Source: Bartonella elizabethae F9251 = ATCC 49927 (lineage in GTDB: Bacteria > Pseudomonadota > Alphaproteobacteria > Rhizobiales > Rhizobiaceae). Taken from it: a stretch of DNA of 64,000 bases. The notes beneath the pieces were generated by a model. The model worked only from the letters and a program-made list of their open reading frames with translations, ran no database searches and was not told where the DNA came from. A program made the position numbers and the translations under genes. The stretch covers positions 372,001 through 436,000 of the forward strand of contig NZ_JADB01000001.1 in NCBI RefSeq assembly GCF_000518165.1, read 5' to 3'. Below, piece after piece: positions 9,682 through 20,000 of the stretch (positions are counted from its first letter, which is position 1; each line of letters starts with the position of its first letter).

Positions 9682-10311
9682 TTATGAAGTTGGCGCTTCA
9701 TCTTCATCCTTTTCTTGTTCGGAAGTTTCATCAGTGATATCTAGGCTAGCGGGAGCTGCAATGGTTGCAATGGTAAAGTCCCGATCTTGGATGATGGGTG
9801 TCACATCTTTTGGCAGTTGAACGGCTGAAATGTGAATAGAATCACCAATAGAGTAGCTGGAGAGGTCAATTTCGATAGCTTCAGGAATAGCATTCGCTGG
9901 AGCTGTACATTCAATTTCGTGACGAACAATATTGAGGACACCACCCTTTTTAATTCCAGGTGCGGTATCTTCATTGAGGAAGTGGACAGGAATATTCACT
10001 TCTACAACGGATTTTGCTGAAATGCGTAAGAAATCGACATGGAGTGGAAAGTCACGCACAGGATCCAATTGGTAATCTTTTGGCAAGACCATAATTTTTT
10101 GCTTGTCAAGAACAATTGTTGCAATGGTGGTCCGAAAGCCACCGGCGTGGATTTTGTAGAAAATTTCCTTATAGGGAACTGTTATTGCCAAAGGAGGTTG
10201 TTTTTCACCATAAATGACAGCAGGGATAAGACCGTTGCGACGAAGTTCACGGGAGGACCCCTTACCAACCCGCTCGCGTTTTTCGGCCTTAAGAGTGTAG
10301 CTTTTACTCAT
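9682..10311 (-). CDS. rplY: 50S ribosomal protein L25/general stress protein Ctc
   Basis: L25 binds 5S rRNA in the large ribosomal subunit. The 209-residue product is the long Ctc form: an N-terminal L25 domain (about residues 1-95, with [24 protein letters not shown]) followed by a C-terminal beta domain and an acidic tail. This is the standard form in alphaproteobacteria, whereas E. coli L25 has only the first domain. The ATG is preceded by AAAAAGGACT, a good ribosome binding site. It heads the rplY-pth pair. An 8-bp hairpin lies about 100 bases upstream in the leader. Confidence 0.96.
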   Translation of the reverse strand: MSKSYTLKAEKRERVGKGSSRELRRNGLIPAVIYGEKQPPLAITVPYKEIFYKIHAGGFRTTIATIVLDKQKIMVLPKDYQLDPVRDFPLHVDFLRISAKSVVEVNIPVHFLNEDTAPGIKKGGVLNIVRHEIECTAPANAIPEAIEIDLSSYSIGDSIHISAVQLPKDVTPIIQDRDFTIATIAAPASLDITDETSEQEKDEDEAPTS

Positions 10312-10408
10312 AATTTAAGTCCTTTTTACATGATTGGAGATCCTTCAAAAACAATAATAGTTTTTGCATGGATATGAAGATATGCGCTAGAAAACAGCGA
10401 TTGCTCCA

Positions 10409-10441
10409 TTCTACGTTGCCTCCAAGGGTGTCTACGTAGAA
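10409..10441 (-). other. Hairpin in the rplY leader region
   Basis: TTCTACGT (10409-10416) and ACGTAGAA (10434-10441) are perfect inverted repeats enclosing 17 bases, about 100 bases upstream of the rplY ATG. It could be a leader RNA structure or an operator. No promoter was clear enough to decide. Confidence 0.4.
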
Positions 10442-10597
10442 GTTTGTTCTATAATTCAAACTCTTCATAGATGCAAGAGTTGTGGGAAAAATCGATGATT
10501 TCTACCGTAAAAAAGGAGGAAATGTTACAAACTTCCGTGTGGATGGAGAATCAACCAATAGGCGCTGATATGTTTAAAATCAAACACTGGAGATGTT

Positions 10598-12097
10598 ATG
10601 AAGGTTGAGATTGCCTTGGGTGAGATGTCAGAAAGTCGTGCTTTGCATAAATCGATGCCAGCACTTCTTGATTTGGAAGAATTATTGGCGACACGTCTTC
10701 TTGTACAAGGGAATTCCGGTTCAGGAAAATCACATCTTTTACGCCGTCTTTTAGAACAAAGTGCTAAGTGGGTACAACACTGTGTGATTGACCCAGAGGG
10801 CGATTTTATAACTTTGGCCGATAAATTTGGGCATGTTATTGTAGAGGCTCAACGAAGTGAATTAGAGTTGACGCGTATTGCCCATCGCATTCGGCAACAT
10901 CGGGTTTCGGTAGTTTTTAATCTTGAAGGGTTGGATACCGAACAACAGATGCGTGCTGTGGGGGCTTTCCTTGGAGCATTGTTTGATGTGGAGCGTGATT
11001 ATTGGTATCCAATGCTTATCGTTGTCGATGAAGCACAATTGTTTGCGCCGACTGCGGCAGGAGAAGTTTCCGATGAAGCGCGTAAAATTTCTCTAAGCGC
11101 TATGACCAATCTTATGTGTCGAGGACGTAAACGTGGTCTTGCTGGTGTTATTGCAACACAACGTTTAGCTAAGCTTGCCAAAAATGTTGCTGCTGAAGCT
11201 TCAAATTTTTTAATAGGGCGGACTTTTTTAGATATTGATATGATGCGTGCAGCTGATCTTTTGGGGATGGAGCGCCGTCAAGCGGAAATGTTTAGAGATC
11301 TTGAGCGGGGACATTTTATCGCTTTAGGTCCAGCTTTATCACGACGTCCCTTACCGATTATCATTGGTTCGGTTGAAACTTTAGCACGCTCTTCTAGCCC
11401 TAAATTAATGCCACTTCCAACAGAGAACATAGATGCAAAAGAACTCGTTTTTACGGCTTCACCAGAGGAAATTTTAACGCCATTTAAACAAATACGAGAG
11501 CCTATGAGAGAAAAATCAATGCATGAGATGTTAGAGGAGGTGGTGCATAAAAAACAAGAGGACTTAGAAGACCCCCCGAGTTTATTTCCTGAACTTTCTG
11601 ATGTTGAGCGAGAGAGTCAAGCAGAACAAGTTATTCGGGAAATTCTTGAGGATCCTGAGGCTTTTTATCGTTCAACAGCGGTGCTTTATCAAGATTTTTC
11701 GGTTCGTTGCCGTATCCATGGTATGTCTAAGGTTCCTTTTAATCTTTCACAATTTCGGCGTAAATTGGCGATTGCGCAAGCTTTTGTCGATGAACAAACA
11801 GCTGTCAGTGAACATTGGAAATATATTTTGCAGATATCAGAAAGTTTGGAAGATGATGTCCAAGGAGTCTTCTTGAATGTGGCACAGGCTGCATTGGGGG
11901 GAAAGCCATGCCCATCTGATGCATTTTTAGCCCGTCTTTATGGGACACACTCTCTAAGTCGTGCACGTCGGCTTTTAACCTACTTTGAAGAACGCGGCCT
12001 TATTGTTATTCATACGCATTTTAGTGGTCAACGCATCGTTGCATTTCCTGATCTTGGTGTAGAGACAGCACCAGGGGATCCAAAAGAACCGCTTTAA
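10598..12097 (+). CDS. HerA/DUF87-like P-loop ATPase, function unknown
   Basis: A 499-residue ATPase resembling the HerA/FtsK-type DUF87 helicase-translocase group. Walker A is GNSGSGKSH at 38-46 and Walker B is LIVVDEAQ at 140-147. An arginine-rich segment, [16 protein letters not shown], near 175 resembles the sensor/arginine-finger region of this class. The C-terminal 200 residues are acidic and alpha-helical, with a possible winged-helix-like end ([20 protein letters not shown]). There is no NurA partner nearby. It lies opposite to its neighbours, inside the otherwise collinear rplY...prs cluster, and its stop overlaps the prs stop by four bases. A role in DNA processing is inference only. 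Confidence 0.75.
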   Translation: MKVEIALGEMSESRALHKSMPALLDLEELLATRLLVQGNSGSGKSHLLRRLLEQSAKWVQHCVIDPEGDFITLADKFGHVIVEAQRSELELTRIAHRIRQHRVSVVFNLEGLDTEQQMRAVGAFLGALFDVERDYWYPMLIVVDEAQLFAPTAAGEVSDEARKISLSAMTNLMCRGRKRGLAGVIATQRLAKLAKNVAAEASNFLIGRTFLDIDMMRAADLLGMERRQAEMFRDLERGHFIALGPALSRRPLPIIIGSVETLARSSSPKLMPLPTENIDAKELVFTASPEEILTPFKQIREPMREKSMHEMLEEVVHKKQEDLEDPPSLFPELSDVERESQAEQVIREILEDPEAFYRSTAVLYQDFSVRCRIHGMSKVPFNLSQFRRKLAIAQAFVDEQTAVSEHWKYILQISESLEDDVQGVFLNVAQAALGGKPCPSDAFLARLYGTHSLSRARRLLTYFEERGLIVIHTHFSGQRIVAFPDLGVETAPGDPKEPL

Positions 12098-13026
12098 CCA
12101 AATAAGCTGGAAACGGATTGCTCTGCTGCTGTTCTGGCAATTGCTTCTCCAATGAGGTCGGCAATGGGCAAAACGCGAATATTATGAGCTTTCTCAATGG
12201 CTCCTGTTGGCATAATTGAATCTGTAATAACCAATTCTTTCATTTCTGAATGGGTAATGCGCTCAATAGCACTCCCAGAAAGAACACCATGCGTGATATA
12301 AGCCGTGACACTATTGGCACCGTGTTGAAGCAGAGCACTTGCTGCATTGCATAAAGTTCCACCTGAATCAACAATATCATCCAGCAGAAGACAATCTTTC
12401 CCCGATACATCTCCAATAATATTCATAACTTCTGATTCACCAGGACGTTCACGACGTTTATCGACAATAGCAAGCAAACTGTTCAAGCGTTTAGCGAGTG
12501 AGCGAGCGCGCACTACACCACCCACATCAGGTGAAACAACAATAACATTTTCAAGAGAATAATGCATTTTGACATCGCGAGCAATGACAGGAACAGCATA
12601 GAGATTATCCGTAGGGATATCAAAAAAACCTTGAATTTGTCCCGCATGAAGATCCAATGTTAAAACGCGATGGGCGCCGGCTTCAGTAATCAGGTTGGCA
12701 ACAAGTTTTGCAGAAATAGGAGTCCGTGGTCCAGGCTTTCTATCTTGGCGGGCGTAGCCAAAATAGGGTATCACCGCTGTAATACGACGCGCAGAAGAAC
12801 GACGAAGGGCATCAATCATGATGAGCAATTCCATTAAATGATCATTTGCAGGATAAGATGTAGATTGCAAAACAAACACATCTTGGCCTCGTACATTTTC
12901 ATGCAATTCTACGAAAATTTCTTGATCAGCAAAGCGCTTTACAGTTGCTTTACCTAAGGGGATGTTCAAATAATTTGTAACATCTTCAGCGAGACGTGGA
13001 TTAGAATTTCCGCAGAAAAGTTTCAT
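12094..13026 (-). CDS. prs: Ribose-phosphate pyrophosphokinase (PRPP synthetase)
   Basis: Prs makes 5-phosphoribosyl 1-diphosphate from ribose 5-phosphate and ATP, feeding purine, pyrimidine, histidine and NAD synthesis. At 310 residues it is a full class I enzyme. Visible are the N-terminal [13 protein letters not shown], the flexible loop region [15 protein letters not shown], and the PRPP-binding loop [16 protein letters not shown] near residue 215. The gene converges on the HerA-like gene with a four-base overlap of stop codons. Upstream lies a 495-base gap before pgeF. Confidence 0.97.
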   Translation of the reverse strand: MKLFCGNSNPRLAEDVTNYLNIPLGKATVKRFADQEIFVELHENVRGQDVFVLQSTSYPANDHLMELLIMIDALRRSSARRITAVIPYFGYARQDRKPGPRTPISAKLVANLITEAGAHRVLTLDLHAGQIQGFFDIPTDNLYAVPVIARDVKMHYSLENVIVVSPDVGGVVRARSLAKRLNSLLAIVDKRRERPGESEVMNIIGDVSGKDCLLLDDIVDSGGTLCNAASALLQHGANSVTAYITHGVLSGSAIERITHSEMKELVITDSIMPTGAIEKAHNIRVLPIADLIGEAIARTAAEQSVSSLFG

Positions 13027-13521
13027 AATAGAACCTCTGAATAATCATGGTAGGAATGCAACAGGTTTTTTAGTTTCTTTTTATTAAATTGCAAGAAAAC
13101 AATTACAAAAGCCTTACAATTTTATTGATTATTGTTAAAGAGCTATGCGGTACGTTTTCTCTTTTTCCCAAATTTTTGTTCCCTGTAGAGTTGATTCTTG
13201 GAATTGCTAAGAAAAAACAAAGGCTGCCGTTTATTTGTATGGGAGGATCTACGATAGAAAAAAATTTTTATCTCTATAAGATTTATATATTACTTGATTT
13301 AAAAAATAGCTTCAATGGTATTTTATGTTTAAATAATGACGTATTAAAGGTCATTATAATCGAACATTGAAAAGAAGAGTTCGTTTTATTTCTCATCGCG
13401 ACAGTTTTCGTGTTTATGACGCCAATAAGGATTTTTATGAAAAAAGCACTTTAGAAAAAAGCGTACTTATTTTACCGAAATTATTTTGTTTGCGGTTTTG
13501 AGTTTTTTGTGAGAAAAGAAT
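13027..13521. other. Non-coding gap between prs and pgeF
   Basis: About 495 AT-rich bases that should contain the prs promoter. A 93-codon frame on the plus strand starts at a TTG without a ribosome binding site and has no recognisable features. Confidence 0.4.
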
Positions 13522-14304
13522 TTATTTCAACATAATAGCAGAAATTTGCCGCCCATCATCAGGTTCATTGCGGTGTCTTGCACGTCGATAAGAAAAAAAA
13601 TGCTGTTCATCTTGATAGGTACAAAGCTCTACACAAGAAGCATTAACGCCTGCTTCTTTGAGTTGATTGATAATAAATGCCCATAGATTAAAATGAAAGT
13701 GATTGACTTTTTCTGTTTTTAAAAAATATTTTTGAAATTTACTGTGACACTCAATAAATTGGTTACAAAATTCACTTGTTACTTCGTAGTGGTGTGGACC
13801 AATACAAGGTCCAAGAGCTGCTGTTATTGATTGTCTTTGGGCTCCCTGTTTTTCCATAACAGCAATTGTTTTCTCAATAATTCCATTTAAGCTTCCGCGC
13901 CAGCCAGCATGCGTTGCGGCAATAACCCCAGCTTTTGGATCAGCAAACAGTATTGGGCCACAATCTGCTGTAAGAACTCCAATAACGAGACCTGATGTAG
14001 TCGTGACAAGAGCATCAGCTTTAGGAGGTTGTTCACCGATAATTGCTTGATGAGCGACGATGACATCAGAAGAATGTATTTGATTAACCGTGACTAAACT
14101 TTGCGATTCAACGCCAAAATAATCAGCAATAAAAAGACGACTTTGTACAATATGTTCAGGTTGGTCGTTTGGTCTTTTTCCTACATTAAAGCTATGAAAG
14201 TTTTTTGAAACACCAGCTTGACGTGTAAAAAATCCATGTTTTATCCCATGGGAGTATAAAGTAGAGAGATTTTTTGCAAGGATGGGATGAGGGATAGGCT
14301 TCAT
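13522..14304 (-). CDS. pgeF: PgeF/YfiH family laccase-domain protein (purine nucleoside phosphorylase-like / peptidoglycan editing)
   Basis: This 260-residue protein is a multicopper-oxidase-like laccase-domain (DUF152) protein. Family members are reported as peptidoglycan-editing factors and as purine nucleoside phosphorylase/adenosine deaminase enzymes, so the physiological reaction is not settled by sequence. Signatures include GVLTADCGPILFAD, the metal-site HAGWRGSLNG and LGPCIGPHHYEV, and the C-terminal SYRRARHRNEPDDGRQIS. The catalytic Cys/His set looks complete. It follows midA and lgt on the same strand, as in Brucella and Rhizobium, and probably belongs to that operon. Confidence 0.9.
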   Translation of the reverse strand: MKPIPHPILAKNLSTLYSHGIKHGFFTRQAGVSKNFHSFNVGKRPNDQPEHIVQSRLFIADYFGVESQSLVTVNQIHSSDVIVAHQAIIGEQPPKADALVTTTSGLVIGVLTADCGPILFADPKAGVIAATHAGWRGSLNGIIEKTIAVMEKQGAQRQSITAALGPCIGPHHYEVTSEFCNQFIECHSKFQKYFLKTEKVNHFHFNLWAFIINQLKEAGVNASCVELCTYQDEQHFFSYRRARHRNEPDDGRQISAIMLK

Positions 14305-14403
14305 AAAAGTTCCTTATGGGGTTATTTGAATGGTGGGGTGATGTTCCTATTTGTCGACGAACATTTCAGAGAATGATGTTCTTATTGATAAAATTGCCGA
14401 TCA

Positions 14404-15483
14404 TTAAAATTGGGGAGGTATAGATATATTTTTATCACTGAAATATAAAACTTTAAATAGTTTGCCCATTTGATCTGGACCAGCGAGCCGTTCGATATCT
14501 TGGCAGATTTTATCTTGCAAGGAAGCGCTTTTGCCCACTCCAAGTTGTTTTGCACGCTCCATGAGCCCCATTTTAAAAAGAAATTCTCCTTGCTCGAAGA
14601 TTTCAGCAAAACAGCCCTGTTCAAGAGCTATATTTTTTAAAAAAGAAAAATTAACATGGGATGTTAAGTCATGTTCACCAGGGGCATCAAAAACATCCCG
14701 AAATTTATGTTTTGAGAGTGCTTGCAAGGTATCGCCAAAGGCAAGATCACACGCACCATAGTCGATAAGCAAAGCAGAACCTGTGACTTGTACTAAATGG
14801 TGACTAATTTGTTGCATGAATTGATGGCGTAAGGGAGCATGTTCAAAAATTGTCCCGTCAGGGACTTCAGAACAATAGGTTTGTAGACAAGAAGAAGGAA
14901 GTTTATGTGGGGCAGCAATAAAGATGAAATCTCCATTTTGATTGACGGTAATACAGCGTTCTTTCCATTCTCCATTGACTTTAATATATTGGTTGATGGG
15001 GAGTGTATCGAGGAATTCATTGCCAATGAGGAAGAGAGGTTTTAAAGGAACTAGATTAAAATTTTCAATGCTATGAATTTGTTTTTGATAAGAGGAAAGG
15101 CGCTTTTTTTGTTCTTTTGCAAGCTTTTTACTTATTTCGATCAGAAAAATTTCAGCAGCATTAAATGCTTTTGTCGAAAGTCTTTGGATGGTTCGCAAAA
15201 TGTCATCCATCAAAGTTCCACGTCCTGGACCTATCTCGGCAAGAATAAAAGGCTGAGGACATCCTTGAGCTTTCCAGCTTGCAAGAATCCAAATGCCAAT
15301 CATCTCTCCAAATAATTGGCTTACCTCGGGTGCAGTTATGAAATCACCAGTGCGTCCAAAAGGTGTTTGTGTTTGATAATAACCAAATTGAGGATCTGTG
15401 AGCGCCAATGTCATATATTCACTGACAGTAATGGGCCCATGAGATGCGATGATTTCTTTAATTTTTTCTTTGAGGGGTGCCAT
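14404..15483 (-). CDS. MidA/NDUFAF7-type SAM-dependent methyltransferase
   Basis: A 359-residue class I methyltransferase of the MidA family (DUF185). Its mitochondrial relative NDUFAF7 dimethylates an arginine of the NDUFS2 subunit of complex I, so a role in complex I assembly is plausible. The SAM-binding segment is [17 protein letters not shown], preceded by the family N-terminus [13 protein letters not shown]-like and [20 protein letters not shown] second conserved stretch is [14 protein letters not shown]. The start overlaps the end of lgt by 26 bases, which shows they form an operon. Confidence 0.88.
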   Translation of the reverse strand: MAPLKEKIKEIIASHGPITVSEYMTLALTDPQFGYYQTQTPFGRTGDFITAPEVSQLFGEMIGIWILASWKAQGCPQPFILAEIGPGRGTLMDDILRTIQRLSTKAFNAAEIFLIEISKKLAKEQKKRLSSYQKQIHSIENFNLVPLKPLFLIGNEFLDTLPINQYIKVNGEWKERCITVNQNGDFIFIAAPHKLPSSCLQTYCSEVPDGTIFEHAPLRHQFMQQISHHLVQVTGSALLIDYGACDLAFGDTLQALSKHKFRDVFDAPGEHDLTSHVNFSFLKNIALEQGCFAEIFEQGEFLFKMGLMERAKQLGVGKSASLQDKICQDIERLAGPDQMGKLFKVLYFSDKNISIPPQF

Positions 15484-16336
15484 TTTCTGTGGATTTGTCT
15501 TTAAATGCTTGAAGGAGGAGATAAAATCCTAAAAGAAGCATGGGAAGAGATAAAGCCATGCCATAGGTAAAGCCTGTAGAATGGAAAAGGGTCGAGAACC
15601 ATTCTGGATCTTCTTGAGGAGCACGGTAAACTTCTGAGATACTGCGTGCTATTGCATAGCCTATAATAAATATTCCTGACACAGTTCCACGGCGTTTGAA
15701 TGCTTTGAAGGCAAAAATAACAATGAAGAGAAGAATGAAGAGAAGAAATCCTTCCATAAAAGCTTCGTAAAGTTGGCTTGGATGGCGCGGTAAATAGTAA
15801 GGATCTAGGGGAAAACAAACTGCCCAAGGTTGCGTGGTAACGTTACCCCATAATTCTTGATTGATGAAATTGCAGATTCGTACAATGCCAATACCGATAG
15901 GGGCACCGGCAGCAATGATATCAAACATCGCTCGTATATTGATGTTATTTTTACGGGCGAATAAAATCATTGCAATGATAATGCCAATAAGACCACCGTG
16001 AAAAGACATTCCCCCATCCCATACAGCAATGATAGCACTTGGATGGCTAAAGTAATAAAGAGGATCCCATACAAGGACTTGTCCTAAACGCCCTCCAACA
16101 ACAACACTTATGGCAGACCAGACAACAAAATCTCCAATCTTTTCTTTATCCATAGGAGGGTGGTTTTTACGCCATAGAGATGGTTTTTTTAATAATTTTT
16201 GCGCATACCACCAAGCGAAAAGAATACCCACGACGTAACCAAGCCCATACCAATGAAGTGTTATGGGGCCTAGCTGGATAATGACAGGATCAAGAAAAGA
16301 TGGAAAAGCAATGGCTGGACAGACAAGATTGTTCAT
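15458..16336 (-). CDS. lgt: Prolipoprotein diacylglyceryl transferase
   Basis: Lgt is the inner-membrane enzyme that transfers diacylglycerol from phosphatidylglycerol to the lipobox cysteine of prolipoproteins. The 292-residue polytopic protein shows [17 protein letters not shown] near the N-terminus, the catalytic-histidine region SFHGGLIG and the signature [15 protein letters not shown]; in most homologues the middle of the signature is GRxGNFxNxE, so RIC replaces the usual RIG. Several hydrophobic helices follow, ending near residue 280. It heads the lgt-midA-pgeF run. Its substrates include the L,D-transpeptidase lipoprotein in this window. Confidence 0.95.
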   Translation of the reverse strand: MNNLVCPAIAFPSFLDPVIIQLGPITLHWYGLGYVVGILFAWWYAQKLLKKPSLWRKNHPPMDKEKIGDFVVWSAISVVVGGRLGQVLVWDPLYYFSHPSAIIAVWDGGMSFHGGLIGIIIAMILFARKNNINIRAMFDIIAAGAPIGIGIVRICNFINQELWGNVTTQPWAVCFPLDPYYLPRHPSQLYEAFMEGFLLFILLFIVIFAFKAFKRRGTVSGIFIIGYAIARSISEVYRAPQEDPEWFSTLFHSTGFTYGMALSLPMLLLGFYLLLQAFKDKSTENGTPQRKN

Positions 16337-16639
16337 GAATTAAGCACTTTACATTATATAAGATGGATATGAAGTGACTCTGATGGCAAGGAATGACAGA
16401 TGAATGTACAATGGTCAAGTCAAGAAGATGATAAGCTTAGAAGCGCAATAAATTTCCACTTGTTTATTATGGTAAAAAATTACGGCGATAAAAAGGAATA
16501 TAAAAATTTTTAAACAAAATCATCATGAAAAATATGCATAGTAGAGTAAAAATAGAGTAAAAGGAACAAATTACAGTATCTAAATGTTATGAGGATACGC
16601 TATAATGCGTGCGTCGATTAAAATTTAAGGAAAAATGTT
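16337..16639. other. Divergent intergenic region lgt/ubiK
   Basis: About 300 bases between divergent starts. A perfect TATAAT at 16601-16606 lies about 33 bases upstream of the ubiK-like ATG and could be its -10 box, but no matching -35 was found. Confidence 0.35.
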
Positions 16640-16897
16640 ATGCGTAATGGATCAAACCGTATTCTTGATGAATTAGCAAAATTAGCAACAGATGCTGCTG
16701 ATGTTGCACAAGGTATACGACGTGAAGCTGGAACAGCTTTTCGTGTGCAAGCTGAAAAGATAGCCAATAAACTTGATCTTGTTTCACGTGAAGAATTTGA
16801 GACCTTTAAGGAGATGGTGCTGAAAGTCCATGCTGATAATGCTGATTTGAAAAAGCGTCTTGATGATTTAGAAAAAAAGCAGACACGAAAAAAATAA
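16640..16897 (+). CDS. UbiK/BMFP-type accessory coiled-coil protein
   Basis: An 85-residue protein of the DUF526/BMFP family. The E. coli member UbiK is an accessory factor for ubiquinone biosynthesis, and a Brucella relative (BMFP) has membrane-fusogenic activity in vitro. The N-terminal half is an amphipathic helix (RILDELAKLATDAADVAQGIR), and the C-terminal half is a leucine/charged coiled coil (HADNADLKKRLDDLEKKQ) ending in lysines. A good AAGGA site precedes the ATG. It is divergent from lgt, an arrangement seen in other rhizobia. Which activity applies here is not determined. Confidence 0.8.
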   Translation: MRNGSNRILDELAKLATDAADVAQGIRREAGTAFRVQAEKIANKLDLVSREEFETFKEMVLKVHADNADLKKRLDDLEKKQTRKK

Positions 16898-17278
16898 AAT
16901 AGTTTCTCTAAAAAAAGAATCTTCAAAAAAATATCCCCAATTTTTCAATATGATGCGTGGAACTAAAAAATGCTTAATCTTGAGTCTGTTAGAGCGGCAT
17001 GTTTGTTTGTTTTTAATTTTTTTGGGGGTAAAATACGTTTTTTTGAATCAGGGGGGCTGGCGCTATGAAATTGTATCAATACACTGAAAAGACTTGATGA
17101 TTCGTTTTATGATTATCAGGTTTCCCTAAAGAGCGCGATTGTGTTCTGGGGGGCGGGTAGTGTGGGTGTTTTTAATGTGTATTTGTTAGGTGTAACGGTT
17201 CTGATTGTAACAAAATATTGTTACAATTTAAGCGGTTTATATTCTGTTGACAATGTTTTAAGATGATTGAGGATTGTG
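16898..17278. other. Gap between the UbiK-like and YbjN-like genes
   Basis: About 380 bases with no gene and no clear promoter; it includes a G-rich stretch near 17140-17170. Confidence 0.35.
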
Positions 17279-17779
17279 ATGAGGCTTGCATTTTGCGCCA
17301 CAGAAAGAAAAGAGCATCCTGTTGACTTTATCGAACAGATTGCCTGTGAATATGATTGGTCATTTGAGCGGGATGCCCAAGATGAAATTAGCGTTTGTGT
17401 GGAAGGGAAACGGGCAAATTATCGTCTTGCTTTTTCATGGATCGAAGAGCAGGAAGCTCTGCATTTGGCCTGTTCATTTGATCTTTCTATTGATAATACT
17501 CGAACAGCGGAAATACAACGCTTATTACTCGCGATTAATGAAAAATTGTTATTGGGGCATTTTGATTACTGGCAAAGGAATAATTCGGTTATTTATCGGC
17601 AAGGTCTTCTTTTGGCTGGTGGAGTGCATCCATCCTATATACAGGTTGAAACATTGTTGATACACGCACTTAAAGCCTGTGAAAGCCATTATGTTGCCTT
17701 TCAGATGGTGGCGTTATCGGGAGAAAGCGCTTACAAGGCACTACAGTACACTTTGTTTGAAACTGTAGGGAATGCCTAA
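17279..17779 (+). CDS. YbjN domain protein
   Basis: A 166-residue cytoplasmic protein with the YbjN fold, related to type III secretion chaperone-like proteins; in rhizobia the family has no firm function. The conserved core runs from HPVDFIEQIACEYDWSFER through FSWIEEQEALHLACSFDL to the C-terminal helices. I chose the ATG at 17279 because GAGG lies six bases before it. An upstream in-frame TTG at 17267 adds four residues without support. In many rhizobia proC follows this gene directly; here the next gene is a convergent sensor kinase, so proC is missing from this position. Confidence 0.75.
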   Translation: MRLAFCATERKEHPVDFIEQIACEYDWSFERDAQDEISVCVEGKRANYRLAFSWIEEQEALHLACSFDLSIDNTRTAEIQRLLLAINEKLLLGHFDYWQRNNSVIYRQGLLLAGGVHPSYIQVETLLIHALKACESHYVAFQMVALSGESAYKALQYTLFETVGNA

Positions 17780-17825
17780 AATATAAAGTCTGTTATTATT
17801 TACAAACGGTTTGCTGAAAGATTGC

Positions 17826-19166
17826 TCATAGGGGGATATCAAGAATAGCGCGTAATCCCCCAAGTGGGCTCTCATCCAATTGTATATTGCCACCATGGCT
17901 GCGTGCTATATCTTGAGCAATAGAAAGGCCAAGTCCTGTTCCACTTGCATCTTGATTTCGTGCTTTATCAATTCTGAAGAATGGCTTAAAAACTTCTGTA
18001 CGCATATCTTTATGAATTCCAGGCCCATCATCGTCGATGATCAATATAAAAGATTCTTGTTGAGAGTTGGCTGTTAGTTTAATGGTTGTACTGTGAGAAA
18101 ATGCATTTGAGACAAGATTGCTGACCAAGCGTGTGAAAGCACGGGGACGTACGTGTATCTGTGTAGGACCTTTAATAGTATAAGAAAATTGACGTTTGTG
18201 AAGATGTGCATCGGCGGAGAATTTTTGCATAAGAGCATTGAGGTCAAAAGTCTTGACACTTTCACTTCCTTCGCCACGGGCAAAAGCAAGATAATCTTCT
18301 AACATATTTTGCATATCACTGACATCTTGCTCAAGCGGCTTAATATCAAAATCAGTATTGGCTAATGCTAACTGAAGTTTAAAGCGTGTAAGAATGGTTC
18401 TTAAATCATGGCTCACACCTGAAAGCATCATAGTGCGTTGTTCTATTTGCCGCTCAATACGTTCGCGCATTCGTAAAAAAGCAATGCCAGCACGACGAAC
18501 TTCATCGGCTCCTTGTGGTTGAAATCCTTTTGGTAAAGGACGACCACGTCCAAAACTTTCAGCTGCTTCAGCGAGTTGTTGAATGGGTTTAATTTGGTTG
18601 CGCAAGAAATAAATTGCTATCAGTAATAAAACAAGGGCTGTTCCTACCATCCAGCTTAAAAAAATAGCAGTATTGGAAGCATAAGCTTGGCTGCGTGGCG
18701 CAAAGACGCGCAAGATGTTGTGACCAAGATGGATACGGATTTCAACAAGGTCAGAATCCCCTACGGTATCAATCCAGAAGGGACGATTGATTTGGCGGGT
18801 GATTTCTTCACTGAGAAAATAATCAAGAATTGCAAAAAATGGCTTAGGTCCTGGAGGGGGTAAGGGGCTAGGAGAGAGAATAGAAATGTTTAATCCCATA
18901 CGTTGTTGTGCAATACGTTTGATTTCTTCATAGTTATCTTGTTGCGGATATGTTTCAATAATATCAATAATGGCTGAAATATCATGCACAACAGCCATTG
19001 AAAGACGCTCCGTTACCATTTGCCAATGCCGTTCCATAAAGACGTAAGCAATGACCGTTTGCAGAAGCACCATGGGAGCGATAATAATGATCAAAGAGCG
19101 AGCATAAAGCCGTTTAGGCATCTTTTTCGTTAACCATCGAAAAAAAAATCTTAAAGGTTTGATCAT
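17826..19166 (-). CDS. EnvZ-type sensor histidine kinase
   Basis: A 446-residue inner-membrane kinase that partners the OmpR-like regulator encoded eight bases upstream. Transmembrane segments lie at about 24-43 and 166-188 and flank a periplasmic sensor of roughly 120 residues. HAMP follows at about 189-242. The phosphoacceptor is H253 in SGVSHDLRTILTR, and the ATP-binding domain carries DDDGPGI and the G2 box GTGLGLSIAQ. The residue after the phosphoaccepting HDLRT matches the EnvZ group. The signal sensed is unknown. Rhodobacter has a similar pair near petABC, but here the pair is 13 kb away. Confidence 0.9.
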   Translation of the reverse strand: MIKPLRFFFRWLTKKMPKRLYARSLIIIIAPMVLLQTVIAYVFMERHWQMVTERLSMAVVHDISAIIDIIETYPQQDNYEEIKRIAQQRMGLNISILSPSPLPPPGPKPFFAILDYFLSEEITRQINRPFWIDTVGDSDLVEIRIHLGHNILRVFAPRSQAYASNTAIFLSWMVGTALVLLLIAIYFLRNQIKPIQQLAEAAESFGRGRPLPKGFQPQGADEVRRAGIAFLRMRERIERQIEQRTMMLSGVSHDLRTILTRFKLQLALANTDFDIKPLEQDVSDMQNMLEDYLAFARGEGSESVKTFDLNALMQKFSADAHLHKRQFSYTIKGPTQIHVRPRAFTRLVSNLVSNAFSHSTTIKLTANSQQESFILIIDDDGPGIHKDMRTEVFKPFFRIDKARNQDASGTGLGLSIAQDIARSHGGNIQLDESPLGGLRAILDIPL

Positions 19167-19174
19167 TCTTAAGC

Positions 19175-19879
19175 CTATTCAATTGAGAGCTTATACCCTA
19201 TTCCTCGCACGGTTTGAAGCCATATAGGCAGTGCTGGATTTCTTTCGATCTTACGACGAAGGCGGTTGATTTGTACATCAATAGCACGTTCACCAATAGT
19301 TTTGTCATTCATTGCAAATTGATGGCGCGGAATAATGCTCCCTGCATTTTCGGCGAAAATGACCATCATTTTTTGTTCTTTATCGGTTAATTTAATAATT
19401 TCTCCTCCCCTTTTGAGTTCGCGTCGTGAAATTGAAAAAATATAAGGCCCAAAAACGATTTGCTCAATTTTGGGTTGGCTAAGGGAAAAACCGCGTCGTA
19501 AAATGGCGTTGATGCGAAGAAGAAGTTCACGAGGATCAAATGGCTTAGCCAGATAATCATCTGCACCTGCTTCTAATCCATGGATACGATTATCTATTTC
19601 TGATAAAGCTGTGAGCATGAGGATAGGAACATCTTTTGTTTGGCGCAGTGAGTGGGTAAGACTAATACCGTTTTCGCCAGGCATCATGACATCAACGATA
19701 AGAAGATCAAAATCTAAACTTGCCAATAATCGCCTTGCTTGATGAGCATTGCCTGAAACTGAAACACGAAATCCATTTTTAATAAGAAACTGAAATAAAA
19801 GATTGCGAATACGTGTATCGTCATCAATCACAAGAAGGTGAGGGGCATCGTCACACAAAACTTGAATGTGATTGGTCAT
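19175..19879 (-). CDS. OmpR-family response regulator
   Basis: A 234-residue two-component transcription regulator. The receiver domain (about 14-130) shows the acidic pocket D19-D20, the phosphoacceptor D63 in LLIVDVMMPGENG, T90 and K112 in DYLAKPFDPREL. The C-terminal winged helix (about 140-234) contains KLTDKEQKMM and the recognition region ERAIDVQINRLRRKIE typical of OmpR. It is co-transcribed with the downstream kinase. It is not the BatR/ChvI regulator, and the exact orthologue name could not be decided; OmpR- or PetR-like are the nearest types. Confidence 0.9.
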   Translation of the reverse strand: MTNHIQVLCDDAPHLLVIDDDTRIRNLLFQFLIKNGFRVSVSGNAHQARRLLASLDFDLLIVDVMMPGENGISLTHSLRQTKDVPILMLTALSEIDNRIHGLEAGADDYLAKPFDPRELLLRINAILRRGFSLSQPKIEQIVFGPYIFSISRRELKRGGEIIKLTDKEQKMMVIFAENAGSIIPRHQFAMNDKTIGERAIDVQINRLRRKIERNPALPIWLQTVRGIGYKLSIE

Positions 19880-20000
19880 TCTTCAAAACCTTTAAACTAT
19901 TTTTTCAAAAGATTTAATTTTACATAAGTTGCATAAAGCTGTCGAGCAGGCTATCCTATAGAAGGAAGGGAATATTCCTTATAAGCTTGAAAAGGGTTTC

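Noticed and set aside
13089-13370. 93-codon plus-strand frame between prs and pgeF
   Set aside because: Starts at TTG without a ribosome binding site; hydrophobic AT-rich composition expected by chance.
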